DNA of 64,000 nucleotides, taken from Hygrophila difformis. Lineage: Eukaryota > Streptophyta > Magnoliopsida > Lamiales > Acanthaceae. The translations under genes were made by a program, and so were the position numbers. The notes under the pieces are model-generated. The model was not told where the DNA came from. It saw nothing but the letters and a program-made list of their open reading frames with translations, and made no database searches. The stretch covers positions 18,451,753 through 18,515,752 of the forward strand of contig JAOANR010000001.1 of assembly GCA_030278955.1 (NCBI GenBank), written 5' to 3'. The stretch's first letter is position 1, and every line of letters starts with the position of its first letter. Positions 24,172-35,968 of this stretch are shown piece after piece.

Positions 24172-25012
24172 CAATTCGGTCTATTGGGCAAAATGCAAAA
24201 GAGACCGAATTGAGGATACATGATATACTCCCTCCGTTTTTTTTTAACTTCACCCATCCTGCACTGCACGCAATCCAATGCACATTTTCAATCATCAATA
24301 TCTCATATTATATATAAGTAAAAATTATAAAAATTTGATATTCCAAAACTACGTGATTATACGAATCTAACAAGATCTCACTTGACTATGTTTTATCTTA
24401 TATAACTATATGAAAAAATTGAATTAAAGTTACTCAATGAATAGTATCTACTATGCTAATGGTGAACTTAAAAAAAAACGGAGGGAGTATGAAGTAACAC
24501 CATACCCAATTAATCCTTGTAAGGTCATGAAGCATCATCTAATTCGAATTGTCAAGCAATTCGGTCTAAACCGAATTGGACAATTCGAATTGATGAAGTC
24601 ATTCCTTCACTCAAATTTGGCTAAGGCATTTACCCCAAAAATGAAGGTGATTCGATTTGCCAATTGAATTCGGTCTAGACCGAACTTGGACAATTCGAAT
24701 TGGTAAAACAGAGAAAATAAACCAAGGCATGAAGGGATGGCATGCATACAGTGTGGTCTCCTAAGTCAATTCGGTCTATAAGGGCAATTCGGTCTATAGA
24801 CCGAATTGCATAGGCCGAATTGCATGGAGATCACATGAAAACAACTCTTTTTGCTATGCAATTCGATCTTATGGGCAATTCGGTATAGACAGAATTGCCT
24901 AGATCGAATTGCATATAAATTTTCCAAAGGAAGCATCTAACAACTCTTTTTGCCATGCAATTCCATTTTCATGAGTAATTCGGCCTAGACCGAATTACCT
25001 CAAACCGAATTA
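24172..25012. repeat. Inverted-repeat array, B type, transcribed part of 5' LTR
   Basis: Counterpart of 7612-8205, interrupted by the MITE at 24228-24487. It carries the same AATTCGGTCT half-site clusters. Confidence 0.85.
24228..24487. mobile_element. Stowaway-type MITE
   Basis: 260 bp with terminal inverted repeats CTCCCTCCGTTTTTTTTTAA and its complement, flanked by TA on both sides (24226-24227, 24488-24489). This TIR is the known signature of plant Stowaway (Tc1/mariner-derived) MITEs. It is absent from the paired LTR at 7670, so it inserted after B did. The interior is AT-rich and has no ORF. Confidence 0.93.
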
Positions 25013-25880
25013 CATGTCTTTCTCTCTTAAGTGTGGATTTGGTTTGCATTGTGTGGTTTATGATGGATAAGATTTACCTAATCCTTCATTTCACATCAAT
25101 GTCACTTCACAGCCACACTAATGAGTATTTCAAGGGGAATAGACCTAGGTTATGTGGCTAACAGGCATTGGCTTGAACCAAAACTCAAAACTACAAACAA
25201 GCAAACTAAGATTTAGAACTCAAGCATAAACTAAATAAAATAAGAACACATGCTCAAAAGAAAGAACACCTACATCATCTAAGGCAACATTAAGCTAATG
25301 AAAGCAAATAAAACAGCAACTGGAAAGCAAGAAAATAAATTCTAACAAGCCTAAGATTATCTAAAATCTAAGAACACTTATTTGAGTTTCTAAGGTGTAC
25401 AGTCGAGCCATAAACCACTTAGCACACATTTATTGAGAATGCAAGGCAACTAGGACATAATAAATATAACCTAGTTGAAACAAACAAACATTCTACCATT
25501 ATTGCTAAGGAAAGCATTTAATAGATGCCAAACACTTGAAATGAAAACCCATTTCTGGATTCCTTCTTGTATTGACATCGAAAAGCAGTAAACAACCCTA
25601 AAACCATTCATTAGCTTGAAGGTAGGTTCATTCTAACTACAAAGTATTTAAGGTTTATGGAAATGGCTACACTAAGGGTGGTAACCAGCTTCTATGAGAC
25701 AAAAACTAAGCTCAAAAGCAATAAAACTACATTACAAGCATGAAAAATAAATTGACTAAACTAAACTATACTACCTACCTAACCCTTAAGGGGTGAAGAA
25801 CCTTCTCCTTCTTTTTGTCTCCCAGCAACTGTCCAAGAGTTTGTGTGTCTAAGGATATTTCTTGTGTTGAGGAAGGTCAG

Positions 25881-25888
25881 CTTTTATA
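25881..25888 (-). promoter_or_regulatory. LTR TATA box, element B 5' LTR
   Basis: TATAAAAG on the minus strand, within the LTR that would drive the genomic RNA. The array at 25948-26372 lies immediately upstream. Confidence 0.65.
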
Positions 25889-25947
25889 CTTGTTTTCGAA
25901 ACCCTAGGTCCATCATGCATTTCTCACGTGCTCAGCTGTACTATCGA

Positions 25948-26372
25948 ATGTGATTCGGTCTCCTCATGCAATTCGGTTTAGATCGAATTGATGCAATTCG
26001 AATTGCATGAGGTCTTCCTTCTTGTTCTTGAGCTGGAATGTGGTATTCATCCATCAATTCGGTCTATGGGAAGACCGAATTGGCCTTGTCGAATTGAAGA
26101 TGGCTCCTGCTTGGCTTCTTTGCTTTAAGGCAATTCGGTCTATGCAGTCAATAGACCGAATTGCATAGATCGAACCTCTTCTTTCTGTTTTGCTCCAAGT
26201 CTTCTTTCTTTCCATAGTGTAATTCGGTCTAGGGGTCAATTCGGTTTAGACCGAATTGCCTCAAACCGAATTGGTTGCTCTTTTCTTCCTCAACACTTCT
26301 CTTTTCTTCTTTCTTCAGCAATTCGGTCTAATGAGCAATTCGATTTAGGTCGAATTGCTTATAGACCGAATT
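25948..26372. repeat. Inverted-repeat array, B type, upstream of 5' LTR TATA
   Basis: Counterpart of 9140-9582, with the same half-sites. One cluster (about 26130-26165) is shortened relative to the other LTR, losing one inner half-site. Confidence 0.85.
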
Positions 26373-26703
26373 GGTCTTCAACACTTAGCCAAAATTTCAG
26401 TTTGTGGGATTTTCATTCTTTTTCCCATCTTTTTGATTTTTGTGGGCTATTTTATTCTTTTGTCCATCTTTTCATTCCTTTTTCTTCTTTTTCCCTTTTT
26501 TATGTTTTTGGATTTTTCTAACACAAATGCAACTAAAATTGCATATTTTGTGTCTTTCATTACCAGCTTAATATTTTTACAAACTTGCATCAATCTGTCG
26601 AATTCAACTGCTTTCTTATTGAAATAAGATGGGATTTTGATCAAAATGTCCGTTTTAGACACGGAAATGGATTGGAAATAATGGACAATTTTGGCCATTA
26701 TCA

Positions 26704-26877
26704 CACAACCAAACTCAGAGTCACTGCTCTCAATCTCTCCTTCCTCAGTTCTATCTAATAAATCAAATAGTGAACAAGACCCGTCAGATGGGTATTTCTG
26801 CAGCTTTTCCATGTCAAAGGTGATTTCTTTGTCATCCACACGGAGCTTAATCTGCCCTGACTTTGCGTCAATCAAGG
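26704..26877 (-). pseudogene. Element A pol, protease C-terminus and linker fragment
   Basis: This short piece of A is stranded between elements B and E. On the minus strand it reads IDAKSGQIKLRV, the continuation of the protease after [13 protein letters not shown], then an acidic linker ending EFGCV at the B insertion. It includes the right CACAA duplication of B (26704-26708) and the left CAAGG duplication of E (26873-26877). Confidence 0.92.
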
Positions 26878-27693
26878 TGTAACACCCCGGATTTGATAAC
26901 CCAGGCCGGGATGTCACCGCTGCACCTCCCTAGCAAGACACGGTTTCTCCGAGCTTGCTAAAGAGATGCAAGGCTATGGTTTTTCAGAATTTAAAATATT
27001 CAAACAGCCCATTATAATATAATTTAAAAATCATAATATCAAAGTTGCAGCGGAAAGTAATATTTACATATGTATAATGCAGCGGAATTTAAGTATAGGG
27101 CCGACATGGCCAAAACACGGGTTAAACAGGCCCGTTCATGCAAGTTGTAATTAAATGCAGGAATTTAAAAATAGAGTTTTTCCCGAATGTTCCCATGTAT
27201 GCATATGATGATGCATAATCCTCATACTCTGAAAGAAAAAGGAAAGAAAACATGGTTTGGTCAGCAAAACGTGCTGAGTAAGTTAACACCTACTATGATC
27301 AAGGGGTTTCAAAATCTTTAATTAGATTTAAGAAAAACATGTGCATAGAAGACATGATTTAAATTTTATTCGTTTAATAATAATTTAATTACGTATTTGG
27401 AAAGACAAGGATTTCCACAAGATCATTATTTAACACACGTATAAAGAGGTTTAATTAAATAATTAAATTTTTACTCCGAGGCATGCATACAAACAACTCG
27501 TCTATCAATTTAAAATTAATAATTTAATTGTGTACTTGAGCATGCATTTAATCCATAATAACAATTTAGTCATGATATGAAATTTAAAAACATAATTTAA
27601 ATGCATAATTTAAAGACATGCATAAATAAATAAATACTTTAAAAATATTAAATCTTTTATTTTCCCGTTACGTAACCATTTCTCAATATTTTG

Positions 27694-27810
27694 TATAGCC
27701 GGTGATCCGGCGGCCGCAGCCGTTTCGTAAGTATCTTGTGTAGCCGGTCATCCGGCGGCCGCAGCCAATTTAGTAAGTTTCGTTTAGCCGGTAGTCCGGC
27801 GGCCGCAGCC
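27694..27810. repeat. Short GC-rich tandem repeat in LTR 1
   Basis: Three copies of a unit containing TAGCCGGT and CCGGCGGCCGCAGCC at roughly 45-bp spacing. The same repeat recurs at 33094-33210 and 38494-38610 in the other LTRs. Confidence 0.85.
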
Positions 27811-27890
27811 GTATCCGCCATACCCAGTAACACTCCGGAGCCTCGTGTAACCCATACGGGCACACACGAGAGTGTAGGCTAGTTTTCATT

Positions 27891-28136
27891 GGCCGTTTTG
27901 GCACAATTTCTCATAACATTCACCCTCGGCCGTTTTGGCACGAAGCGAAAAGCTAGGGGGCGTTCTATTGAGCATTTCCCCCTACGTCGGTCACGCTCGG
28001 CCGTTTTGGCACGAAGCGAAAAGCTAGAGGGGCACTCCATCGAGCACTCACCCCCTACATAGGTCACACTCGTCCGTCTAGGCACGATGCGAAAAGCTAG
28101 AGGGGCACTCTATCGAGCACTCACCCCCTACATAGC
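27891..28136. repeat. ~70-bp tandem repeat in LTR 1
   Basis: About 3.5 copies of a unit beginning GGCCGTTTTGGCACGAAG, with starts near 27928, 27999 and 28072. Copies in the other LTRs are at 33291-33536 and 38691-38936. Confidence 0.85.
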
Positions 28137-30110
28137 CAAGTATCTCATATGTTTTAATTTAGTGTAACGGGATTTTTCAAAAGTATATATATATCGTATT
28201 TCAAGGTCTCGACCGTTTGTTTCGATATTTCAAAATCTCTTCGATTTAAAAATAACTTGGCGTCACAGTTTACGCCTTTTTAATTAAAAAATTCATTTCA
28301 AGTCCAAAAATTCTGATATTTTCACAGTATATCAAAAACACCCTAACGAACAACTTTCGTGTTTTAACTTTTTCGAAATAAGTTGAGGAAACATGTCAAA
28401 AATCGAGTTTGTTTCGCAAGCAGTGTTCTGTCCGGATTCAGGTTTGGCACAGTTCAAAGATTCGACATTTTAACATATCTAATGGACTCCAAAAATTCTG
28501 AAATTTTATATGCACATGCTAGACATGATTATCTACAACTTTCATTCATATTGCAAAGACCAAATCGGACTAGAAAATATAGAAACAGGTTCATCAAGTT
28601 CGGACATATTCACAGACAGATTTCGAAAATGTTTAGTCAAAACAGTTCATGTTCGATGCAATTTAAAATAGCAAACCTCGACGAAAATGTCTGAAATTTT
28701 TACACAACCTAGATTAATGTGTTGGGATTAAAAGTCTAGTTTTGAGTTTTTCGGTTTGAACTCTCGAAATAGGGGTTTTGGTCCGATTTCAAATCTATCA
28801 CAGTTTCAAGTTCGAATCTCAAGGCAGGTTGGTTCTCGGCCGTTTTCGGATATCAAAAAACAATGAAAAATTATGAAAATTTTACACGAACTAGATCTAT
28901 GTCTTAGGAACATTTTTCATGTTTTAAGTTATCCCGTTTGAGCAGTTTCAAGGGTTCGAAAAATTCGCACAAAATTGTTGCGCCGAGGGTTTTTTTGTGT
29001 TGACAGATTTTAGAGTTATTAAATCCATATGTTTGGTTGCATTTTAAGTCACCCAAAACCAAGTAAGTATTAACTTACAGTGGGGATGATGTCTAGGATG
29101 TTTTGGATTGATCGCGGCGCCCACGCTTGCTACGAATACGTCCCAATTACTCTGTCTCCTTTCCGTTGGCCCCGAAACGAAATCGAACGTAAAAATCTAG
29201 GGTTAGATCGGATTTTTGGATTCGTAAACTTAAACGAAAACCTATGGACAACTTACCAAAATCTGGAACACTAGGAATGTTGCTCTCCACGCCTTCTTCG
29301 TCGATTTTCGTCGCCGGAAAGTGATCGGAAAGTCGTCGGATCGGTTTTGGATGAACAAGGGAGAAGTTTTGAGAGTTTGGGAGTAATGGGGGCTGCCACT
29401 TCGAAATTTTGGGTTCATTTTGAGTGTCCAATCCCCTCAAACCCGTCCATATACTCCTTCCCTCGACCGGGATTGAGTTTCCAAAGTCGGGGGTCGAAAA
29501 TAAGGTAAGAAATCGTCGAAATCCGCAATACGATCGCCTTCTGCTGTTTGGCGCGCCTTTGGCGCGGTTTTTAGGGAAAAACCGCCCGGCCACCGCGCCA
29601 GCCCCGGCTGGGCTGCGGTCCATGCCGGGCCGTGCATTCCGTCGGGCCTTTTCGCCTCTCTTTCGGACTTCTGTCCTCCTACGTTTTCGGGCTCGATTTT
29701 TCGGGTCATTCTCGGATCATAAATTCTTATCTTAAATTTATCTCGACTAAATGAATTTCATGTTTGAAATCTTAAGTCCGTCGGTCTCGGGTTCGTCGGC
29801 TTCCAATTCGTCGTCTTTTGACTCCCGTGCAATGACTTGTGTAATTGAATTTCTTCCGACTTCACGGGTTCTTGGAATTAAAATTCTTTTCCTTCTTGAA
29901 TTTAATTCCAATTATTTTGACTCAATTCATGGAATGTCTTCGGGCTTCCTTTCCCTCTTTTATTCCATTTTGAATTTTGAATCTATCGGCGTTTCATTTC
30001 CGAGCAATAATTTATTGTGATAAATTATTTTCTTCTTCTCGGAGATATTTCGACATTGATCGGAATAAATTTTATTCCTTTGGACGTTGATAAAAATCTG
30101 GGGTATTACA

Positions 30111-30568
30111 GTCTACCCCCCTTAAGAATCAACTTCGTCCTCGAAGTTGTGTTTCGGCTTTTCTCGCGCTTAGAGTTAGGGTCCTTTTGTTTATTTTATT
30201 ATTTTGCGATAATGTGTTATTGAATTATTGTTCGATTGTTGATTGTTTGTTGTTTGATTATTGTTTGACTGAACCCAGAATTGAAATTTCCGAGTTGCCT
30301 ACGTACCCTGTGAAGGGATCAAGCCATGACGTAGTTCAAAACAATTTTGAATTTGTTTATTCGGGATACAAAATATTCGGGTTTCAAAAGTAAATGCTTA
30401 TGCATTAATACGGGGTATTACATCCTCTCCCCCTTAAGATTACAGTTATGTCCCCATAACTGCCTGCACATTATTCCCACGAAGATTCGAGTTTCGTCGC
30501 CTAGCACATGTATGTCTGCTTCTTTTACCACATTTAACGTCCCATGAGTCCCCCTTGGTTATTTGTGG
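30111..30568 (-). other. Element E internal 3' part with two PPT-like junctions
   Basis: The true PPT (AAGGGGGGTAGAC, minus strand) abuts LTR 1 at 30111-30123. A second one, AAGGGGGAGAGGA followed by TGTAATACCCC, occurs at 30412-30438. It looks like the start of another LTR. The sequence between them (about 30137-30422) is therefore probably a truncated LTR relic. The same arrangement is in the second unit (35511-35968). Confidence 0.6.
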
Positions 30569-31654
30569 CTAGTTAAGTCCAGCGACCAGATCATCTCTTT
30601 TGGTTATATTCTTAATCTGGGTTCGACATTCTTTCATCCGATGTCCACGTCGACCACATCGGAAGCATGTGTCGGGTTGAGGGCATCCCCTCACCAGATG
30701 AGGTTGGTTACAGCTTAGGCATCGGGGCACGTAGCCTTTACGGGTGAAAATTCTTCTATTATTGCCTCCATCGTTGCCTTGGGCTGGTCCATTTGGGCCT
30801 TTGCGAAGGTTATTCCTATCCGAGTCTTTATCAGCTCCGCGGTCCTTACCTCTCTTGTCTTGTGCTTGGGGACCTTGGCTAGACTCATCTATCGCCTTCC
30901 GCTTCAGTCCCTGAACTCATGCAACCGCTACCGCACGATCATAAACAGCTTGTGGGTCAGAGTAGTGTACCCCCGTGATTACTTCCCTAATGGCCAGGTT
31001 TAACCCCATCTCAAATTTCTGAGCCTTGTCGGAGTCAGTTGGTACTAGCCTCGTAGCAAATCGTACTAGCTCCTTGAATTTGGTGTAGTACTCTTGCACT
31101 GTCTGTGCGCCTTGCCTTAGGTTAATGAATTCCTCGTACTTCATCGCTTTGGTGCTTAATGGGTAGAACCTCTCCCTCTGAGCTTCCTTAAACTCTTCCC
31201 AAGTGTAGGCTTTCTCGTCTTCCACTAATTTCCTCTGGAGGTTTTGCCACCACTCATCGGCTTCACCTCCTAAGTAGTAAGTCGCTACACGTATCTTTTC
31301 CTCATTAGGGCATTTGATAGCGTTTAAGAGTCTATCGAACGTACGGATCCACTCCTCTAGTTTGGCGGGATCTCCCTCCCCATCATAGTGTGGCGGTTGA
31401 TAAGGATTTACCAAAGCTAGATAGTTGTCTCGAGCTACTGGCGGAGGTATTGCCGCTTGTGCCCTATGCACCTCGGCGTTTCCTAATACTACGAGTACTT
31501 CTTCTACCATCCTTAAACGTTTATCCATGTTGTTGGGAAGATGAGGCGCTCGGTTTCCTATGTTCGGAGGAATCTCATTGTTGTTAGGTGCGCTTGGGAG
31601 GTCAGTGTCAGTGCCGTTTGGACTTACTTTCCTCGGCTTTCTCCTAGGTGCCAT
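30569..31654 (-). pseudogene. gag: Element E gag, unit 1, with internal TGA
   Basis: ATG at 31654. The first 245 codons give a basic N-terminus (MAPRRKPRK) and then a Ty3/gypsy gag capsid region (about residues 70-220) with the YDGEGDPAKLEEWI and WWQNLQ blocks. An in-frame TGA sits at 30917-30919. Beyond it the same frame stays open to TAG at 30569-30571 and contains a charged linker and Cys-rich motifs, including CFRCGRRGHRMKEC (30626-30667), a CCHC zinc knuckle, and an upstream CLSCNQPH block. So the full gag would be about 361 residues, with the stop removing the RNA-binding part. Pol is absent. Related chromovirus-type gag proteins assemble particles in trans with an autonomous partner, which is an inference here. 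Confidence 0.85.
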
Positions 31655-32278
31655 TTTCTGTTATTAAGCACGCGAAGGTGAGTTTCTAAGTGATCAAGAT
31701 CTAGGACTAAGGCAAAGTTAGTCTCAAGTTAACGCTTCTAAGTCAAGTCTCAAGGTCATGTCGAACACTGGAGTGAGAAGTTTAGGTATCACATATGATT
31801 CACATAAGAGGTTAGTACATATATTTATGTATGCATATGCATATGTAATCTCCCCCAATAAAAATTTAATGCATGTATCTATTTATTCATGGGTTTTAAA
31901 AATAAATTTATTCCATGGATAAATTAAAATAAGGATAAAAGGTTTGGGCCACTATATTGGGCCGAAGGAAATAAATTATTTGGGCTTTAAGTAAAAACAA
32001 GGTTATTGGGACAAAATAATTGGGCCAACATAGTAATTAAATATTGGGCTAAAGATTTGGGCTAGGAAAAATAAATTTTGGGCTAAAAAAAGGGTTTGGG
32101 ATTTAAAATAATAAATTTGGGCTAGAAGTTAGGGCTTAGAAAAAAATTTGGGCTCAAAAATGTTAGTTTAAAAATAATAATGGATTTTTAAATATAATAC
32201 TAGTTTAAAAATAATACTCGTAATAGTTTAAAAATAATAATACTAGTTTTAAAAGTAGTCCGGGCTCTGATACCACTT
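31655..32278 (-). other. Element E leader, unit 1, with PBS and TTGGGCT repeats
   Basis: The primer site TGGTATCAGAGC (minus strand, about 32263-32274) starts a few bases after the LTR end and is complementary to initiator tRNA-Met. Between about 31940 and 32240 a degenerate AT-rich repeat of TTTGGGCTA and AAAATAATA units occurs. No gene is supported. Confidence 0.85.
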
Positions 32279-35200
32279 TGTAACACCCCGGATTTGATAA
32301 CCCAGGCCGGGATGGCACCGCCGCACCTCCCTAGCAAGACACGGTTTCTCCGAGCTTGCTAAAGAGATGCAAGGCTATGGTTTTTCAGAATTTAAAATAT
32401 TCAACAGCCCATTGTAATATAATTTAAAAATCATAATATCAAAGTTGCAGCGGAAAGTAATATTTACATATGTATAATGCAGCGGAATTTAAGTATAGGG
32501 CCGACATGGCCAAAACACGGGTTAAACAGACCCGTTCATGCAAGTTGTAATTAAATGCAGGAATTTAAAAATAGAGTTTTTCCCGAATGTTCCCATGTAT
32601 GCATATGATGATGCATAATCCTCATACTCTGAAAGAAAAAGGAAAGAAAACATGGTTTGGTCAGCAAAACGTGCTGAGTAAGTTAACACCTACTATGATC
32701 AAGGGGTTTCAAAATCTTTAATTAGATTTAAGAAAAACATGTGCATAGAAGACATGATTTAAATTTTATTCGTTTAATAATAATTTAATTACGTATTTGG
32801 AAAGACAAGGATTTCCACAAGATCATAATTTAACACACGTATAAAGAGGTTTAATTAAATAATTAAATTTTTACTCCGAGGCATGCATACAAACAACTCG
32901 TCTATCAATTTAAAATTAATAATTTAATTGTGTACTTGAGCATGCATTTAATCCATAATAACAATTTAGTCATGATATGAAATTTAAAAACATAATTTAA
33001 ATGCATAATTTAAAGACATGCATAAATAAATAAATACTTTAAAAATATTAAATCTTTTATTTTCCCGTTACGTAACCATTTCTCAATATTTTGTATAGCC
33101 GGTGATCCGGCGGCCGCAGCCGTTTCGTAAGTATCTTGTGTAGCCGGTCATCCGGCGGCCGCAGCCAATTTAGTAAGTTTCGTTTAGCCGGTAGTCCGGC
33201 GGCCGCAGCCGTATCCGCCATACCCAGTAACACTCCGGAGCCTCGTGTAACCCATACGGGCACACACGAGAGTGTAGGCTAGTTTTCATTGGCCGTTTTG
33301 GCACAATTTCTCATAACATTCACCCTCGGCCGTTTTGGCACGAAGCGAAAAGCTAGGGGGCGTTCTATTGAGCATTTCCCCCTACGTCGGTCACTCTCGG
33401 CCATTTTGGCACGAAGCGAAAAGCTAGAGGGGCACTCCATCGAGCACTCACCCCCTACATAGGTCACACTCGTCCGTCTAGGCACGATGCGAAAAGCTAG
33501 AGGGGCACTCTATCGAGCACTCACCCCCTACATAGCCAAGTATCTCATATGTTTTAATTTAGTGTAACGGGATTTTTCAAAAGTATAGATATATCGTATT
33601 TCAAGGTCTCGACCGTTTGTTTCGATATTTCAAAATCTCTTCGATTTAAAAATAACTTGGCGTCACAGTTTACGCCTTTTTAATTAAAAAATTCATTTCA
33701 AGTCCAAAAATTCTGATATTTTCACAGTATATCAAAAACACCCTAACGAACAACTTTCGTGTTTTAACTTTTTCGAAATAAATTGAGGAAACATGTCAAA
33801 AATCGAGTTTGTTTCGCAAGCAGTGTTCTGTCCGGATTCAGGTTTGGCACAGTTCAAAGATTCGACATTTTAACATATCAAATGGACTCCAAAAATTCTG
33901 AAATTTTATATGCACATACTAGACATGATTATCTACAACTTTCATTTATATTGCAAAGATCAAATCGGACTAGAAAATATTGAAACAGGTTCATCACGTT
34001 CGGACATATTCATAGGCAGATTTCGAAAATGTTTTGTCAAAACAGTTCATGTTCGATGCAATTTGAAATAGCAAACATCGACGAAAATGACTGAAATTTT
34101 TACACAACCTAGATTAATGTGTTGGGATTAAAAGTCTAGTTTTGAGTTTTTCGGTTTGAACTCTCGAAATAGGGGTTTTGGTCCGATTTCAAATCTATCA
34201 CAGTTTCAAGTTCGAATCTCAAGGCAGGTTGGTTCTCGGCCGTTTTTGGATATCAAAACACAATGAAAAATTATGAAAATTTTACACGAACTAGATTAAT
34301 GTCTTAGGAACGTTTTTCATGTTTTACGTTTTCCCGTTTGAGCAGTTTCAAGGGTTCGAAAAATTCGCACAAAATTGTTGCGCCGAGGGTTTTTTTGTGT
34401 TGACAGATTTTAGAGTTATTAAATCCATATGTTTGGTTGCATTTTAAGTCACCCAAAACCAAATAAGTATTAAATTACAGTGGGGATGATGTCTAGGATG
34501 TTTTGGATTGATCGCGGCGCCCACGCTTGCTACGAATACGTCCCAATTACTCTGTCTCCTTTCCGTTGGCCCCGAAACGAAATCGAACGTAAAAATCTAG
34601 GGTTAGATCGGATTTTTGGATTCGTAAACTTAAACGAAAACCTATGGACAACTTACCAAAATCTGGAACACTAGGAATGTTGCTCTCCACGCCTTCTTCG
34701 TCGATTTTCGTCGCCGGAAAGTGATCGGAAAGTCGTCGGATCGGTTTTGGATGAACAAGGGAGAAGTTTTGAGAGTTTGGGAGTAATGGGGGCTGCCACT
34801 TCGAAATTTTGGGTTCATTTTGAGTGTCCAATCCCCTCAAACCCGTCCATATACTCCTTCCCTCGACCGGGATTGAGTTTCCAAAGTCGGGGGTCGAAAA
34901 TAAGGTAAGAAATCGTCGAAATCCGCAATACGATCGCCTTCTGCTGTTTGGCGCGCCTTTGGCGCGGTTTTTAGGGAAAAACCGCCCGGCCACCGCGCCA
35001 GCCCCGGCTGGGCTGCGGTCCATGCCGGGCCGTGCATTCCGTCGGGCCTTTTCGCCTCTCTTTCGGACTTCTGTCCTCCTACGTTTTCGGGCTCGATTTT
35101 TCGGGTCATTCTCGGATCATAAATTCTTATCTTAAATTTATCTCGACTAAATGAATTTCATGTTTGAAATCTTAAGTCCGTCGGTCTCGGGTTCGTCGGC

Positions 35201-35510
35201 TTCCAATTCGTCGTCTTTTGACTCCCGTGCAATGACTTGTGTAATTGAATTTCTTCCGACTTCACGGGTTCTTGGAATTAAAATTCTTTTCCTTCTTGAA
35301 TTTAATTCCAATTATTTTGACTCAATTCATGGAATGTCTTCGGGCTTCCTTTCCCTCTTTTATTCCATTTTGAATTTTGAATCTATCGGCGTTTCATTTC
35401 CGAGCAATAATTTATTGTGATAAATTATTTTCTTCTTCTCGGAGATATTTCGACATTGATCGGAATAAATTTTATTCCTTTGGACGTTGATAAAAATCTG
35501 GGGTATTACA
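32279..35510 (-). repeat. Element E LTR 2 (central, shared)
   Basis: 3232 bp. It serves as 3' LTR of one unit and 5' LTR of the other. It is closer to LTR 3 than to LTR 1 at most variable sites, although LTR 3 agrees with LTR 1 at a few. No target duplication separates it from either internal region. Confidence 0.93.
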
Positions 35511-35968
35511 GTCTACCCCCCTTAAGAATCAACTTCGTCCTCGAAGTTGTGTTTCGGCTTTTCTCGCGCTTAGAGTTAGGGTCCTTTTGTTTATTTTATT
35601 ATTTTGCGATAATGTGTTATTGAATTATTGTTCGATTGTTGATTGTTTGTTGTTTGATTATTGTTTGACTGAACCCAGAATTGAAATTTCCGAGTTGCCT
35701 ACGTACCCTGTGAAGGGATCAAGCCATGACGTAGTTCAAAACAATTTTGAATTTGTTTATTCGGGATACAAAATATTCGGGTTTCAAAAGTAAATGCTTA
35801 TGCATTAATACGGGGTATTACATCCTCTCCCCCTTAAGATTACAGTTATGTCCCCATAACTGCCTGCACATTATTCCCACGAAGATTCGAGTTTCGTCGC
35901 CTAGCACATGTATGTCTGCTTCTTTTACCACATTTAACGTCCCATGAGTCCCCCTTGGTTATTTGTGG
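35511..35968 (-). other. Element E internal 3' part, unit 2
   Basis: Copy of 30111-30568, with both PPT-like junctions and the LTR relic. No differences were noticed by eye. Confidence 0.6.

Larger units (their letters stand above)
4928..26703 (-). mobile_element. Element B, complete Athila-like LTR retrotransposon
   Basis: The element is 21.8 kb, minus strand. On the minus strand the order is 5' LTR (26703 to 21319), tRNA-Asp PBS, gag-pol, inverted-repeat array, third-ORF (F-box) gene, 3' untranslated part, and 3' LTR (9908 to 4928). LTR ends are TGATAATGG...AGTTTCA on the minus strand. The CACAA duplication confirms both borders. There is no chromodomain after integrase, consistent with Athila rather than chromoviruses. 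All coding parts are broken. By eye the LTRs differ at about 1-2% of sites plus three large indels, so insertion is not very recent. Confidence 0.93.
21319..26703 (-). repeat. Element B 5' LTR
   Basis: About 5.4 kb. Compared with the 3' LTR it has gained a 260-bp MITE (24228-24487) and a ~342-bp tandem duplication near its end (21319-22002), and has lost ~190 bp near 23050. Its TATA box is at 25881-25888 and its arrays are at 24172-25012 and 25948-26372. It is non-coding. Confidence 0.92.
26878..30110 (-). repeat. Element E LTR 1
   Basis: 3233 bp. By eye it carries roughly thirty differences from LTR 2, almost all before 29075, while 29080-30110 is identical. It contains GC-rich tandem repeats (27694-27810 and 27891-28136) and a very GC-rich stretch around 29550-29650. 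ORFs inside are conserved only because the LTR copies are near-identical. Confidence 0.93.

Noticed and set aside
24437..24667. ORF starting in the MITE and running into the LTR
   Set aside because: An accidental fusion caused by the MITE insertion; the uninterrupted LTR at 7667 shows only the LTR part.
29147..29623. 158-residue ORF repeated at 34547 and 39947
   Set aside because: It recurs only because the three E LTRs are near-identical. It has no recognisable domain, and its low-complexity Pro/Arg text follows the local GC-rich sequence.
30779..31003. Plus-strand ORF repeated at 36179
   Set aside because: Antisense shadow of the element E gag linker.
32263..32274. Part of a tRNA-Met gene
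   Set aside because: Only the 12-base primer complement is present, with no cloverleaf around it. It is a PBS.
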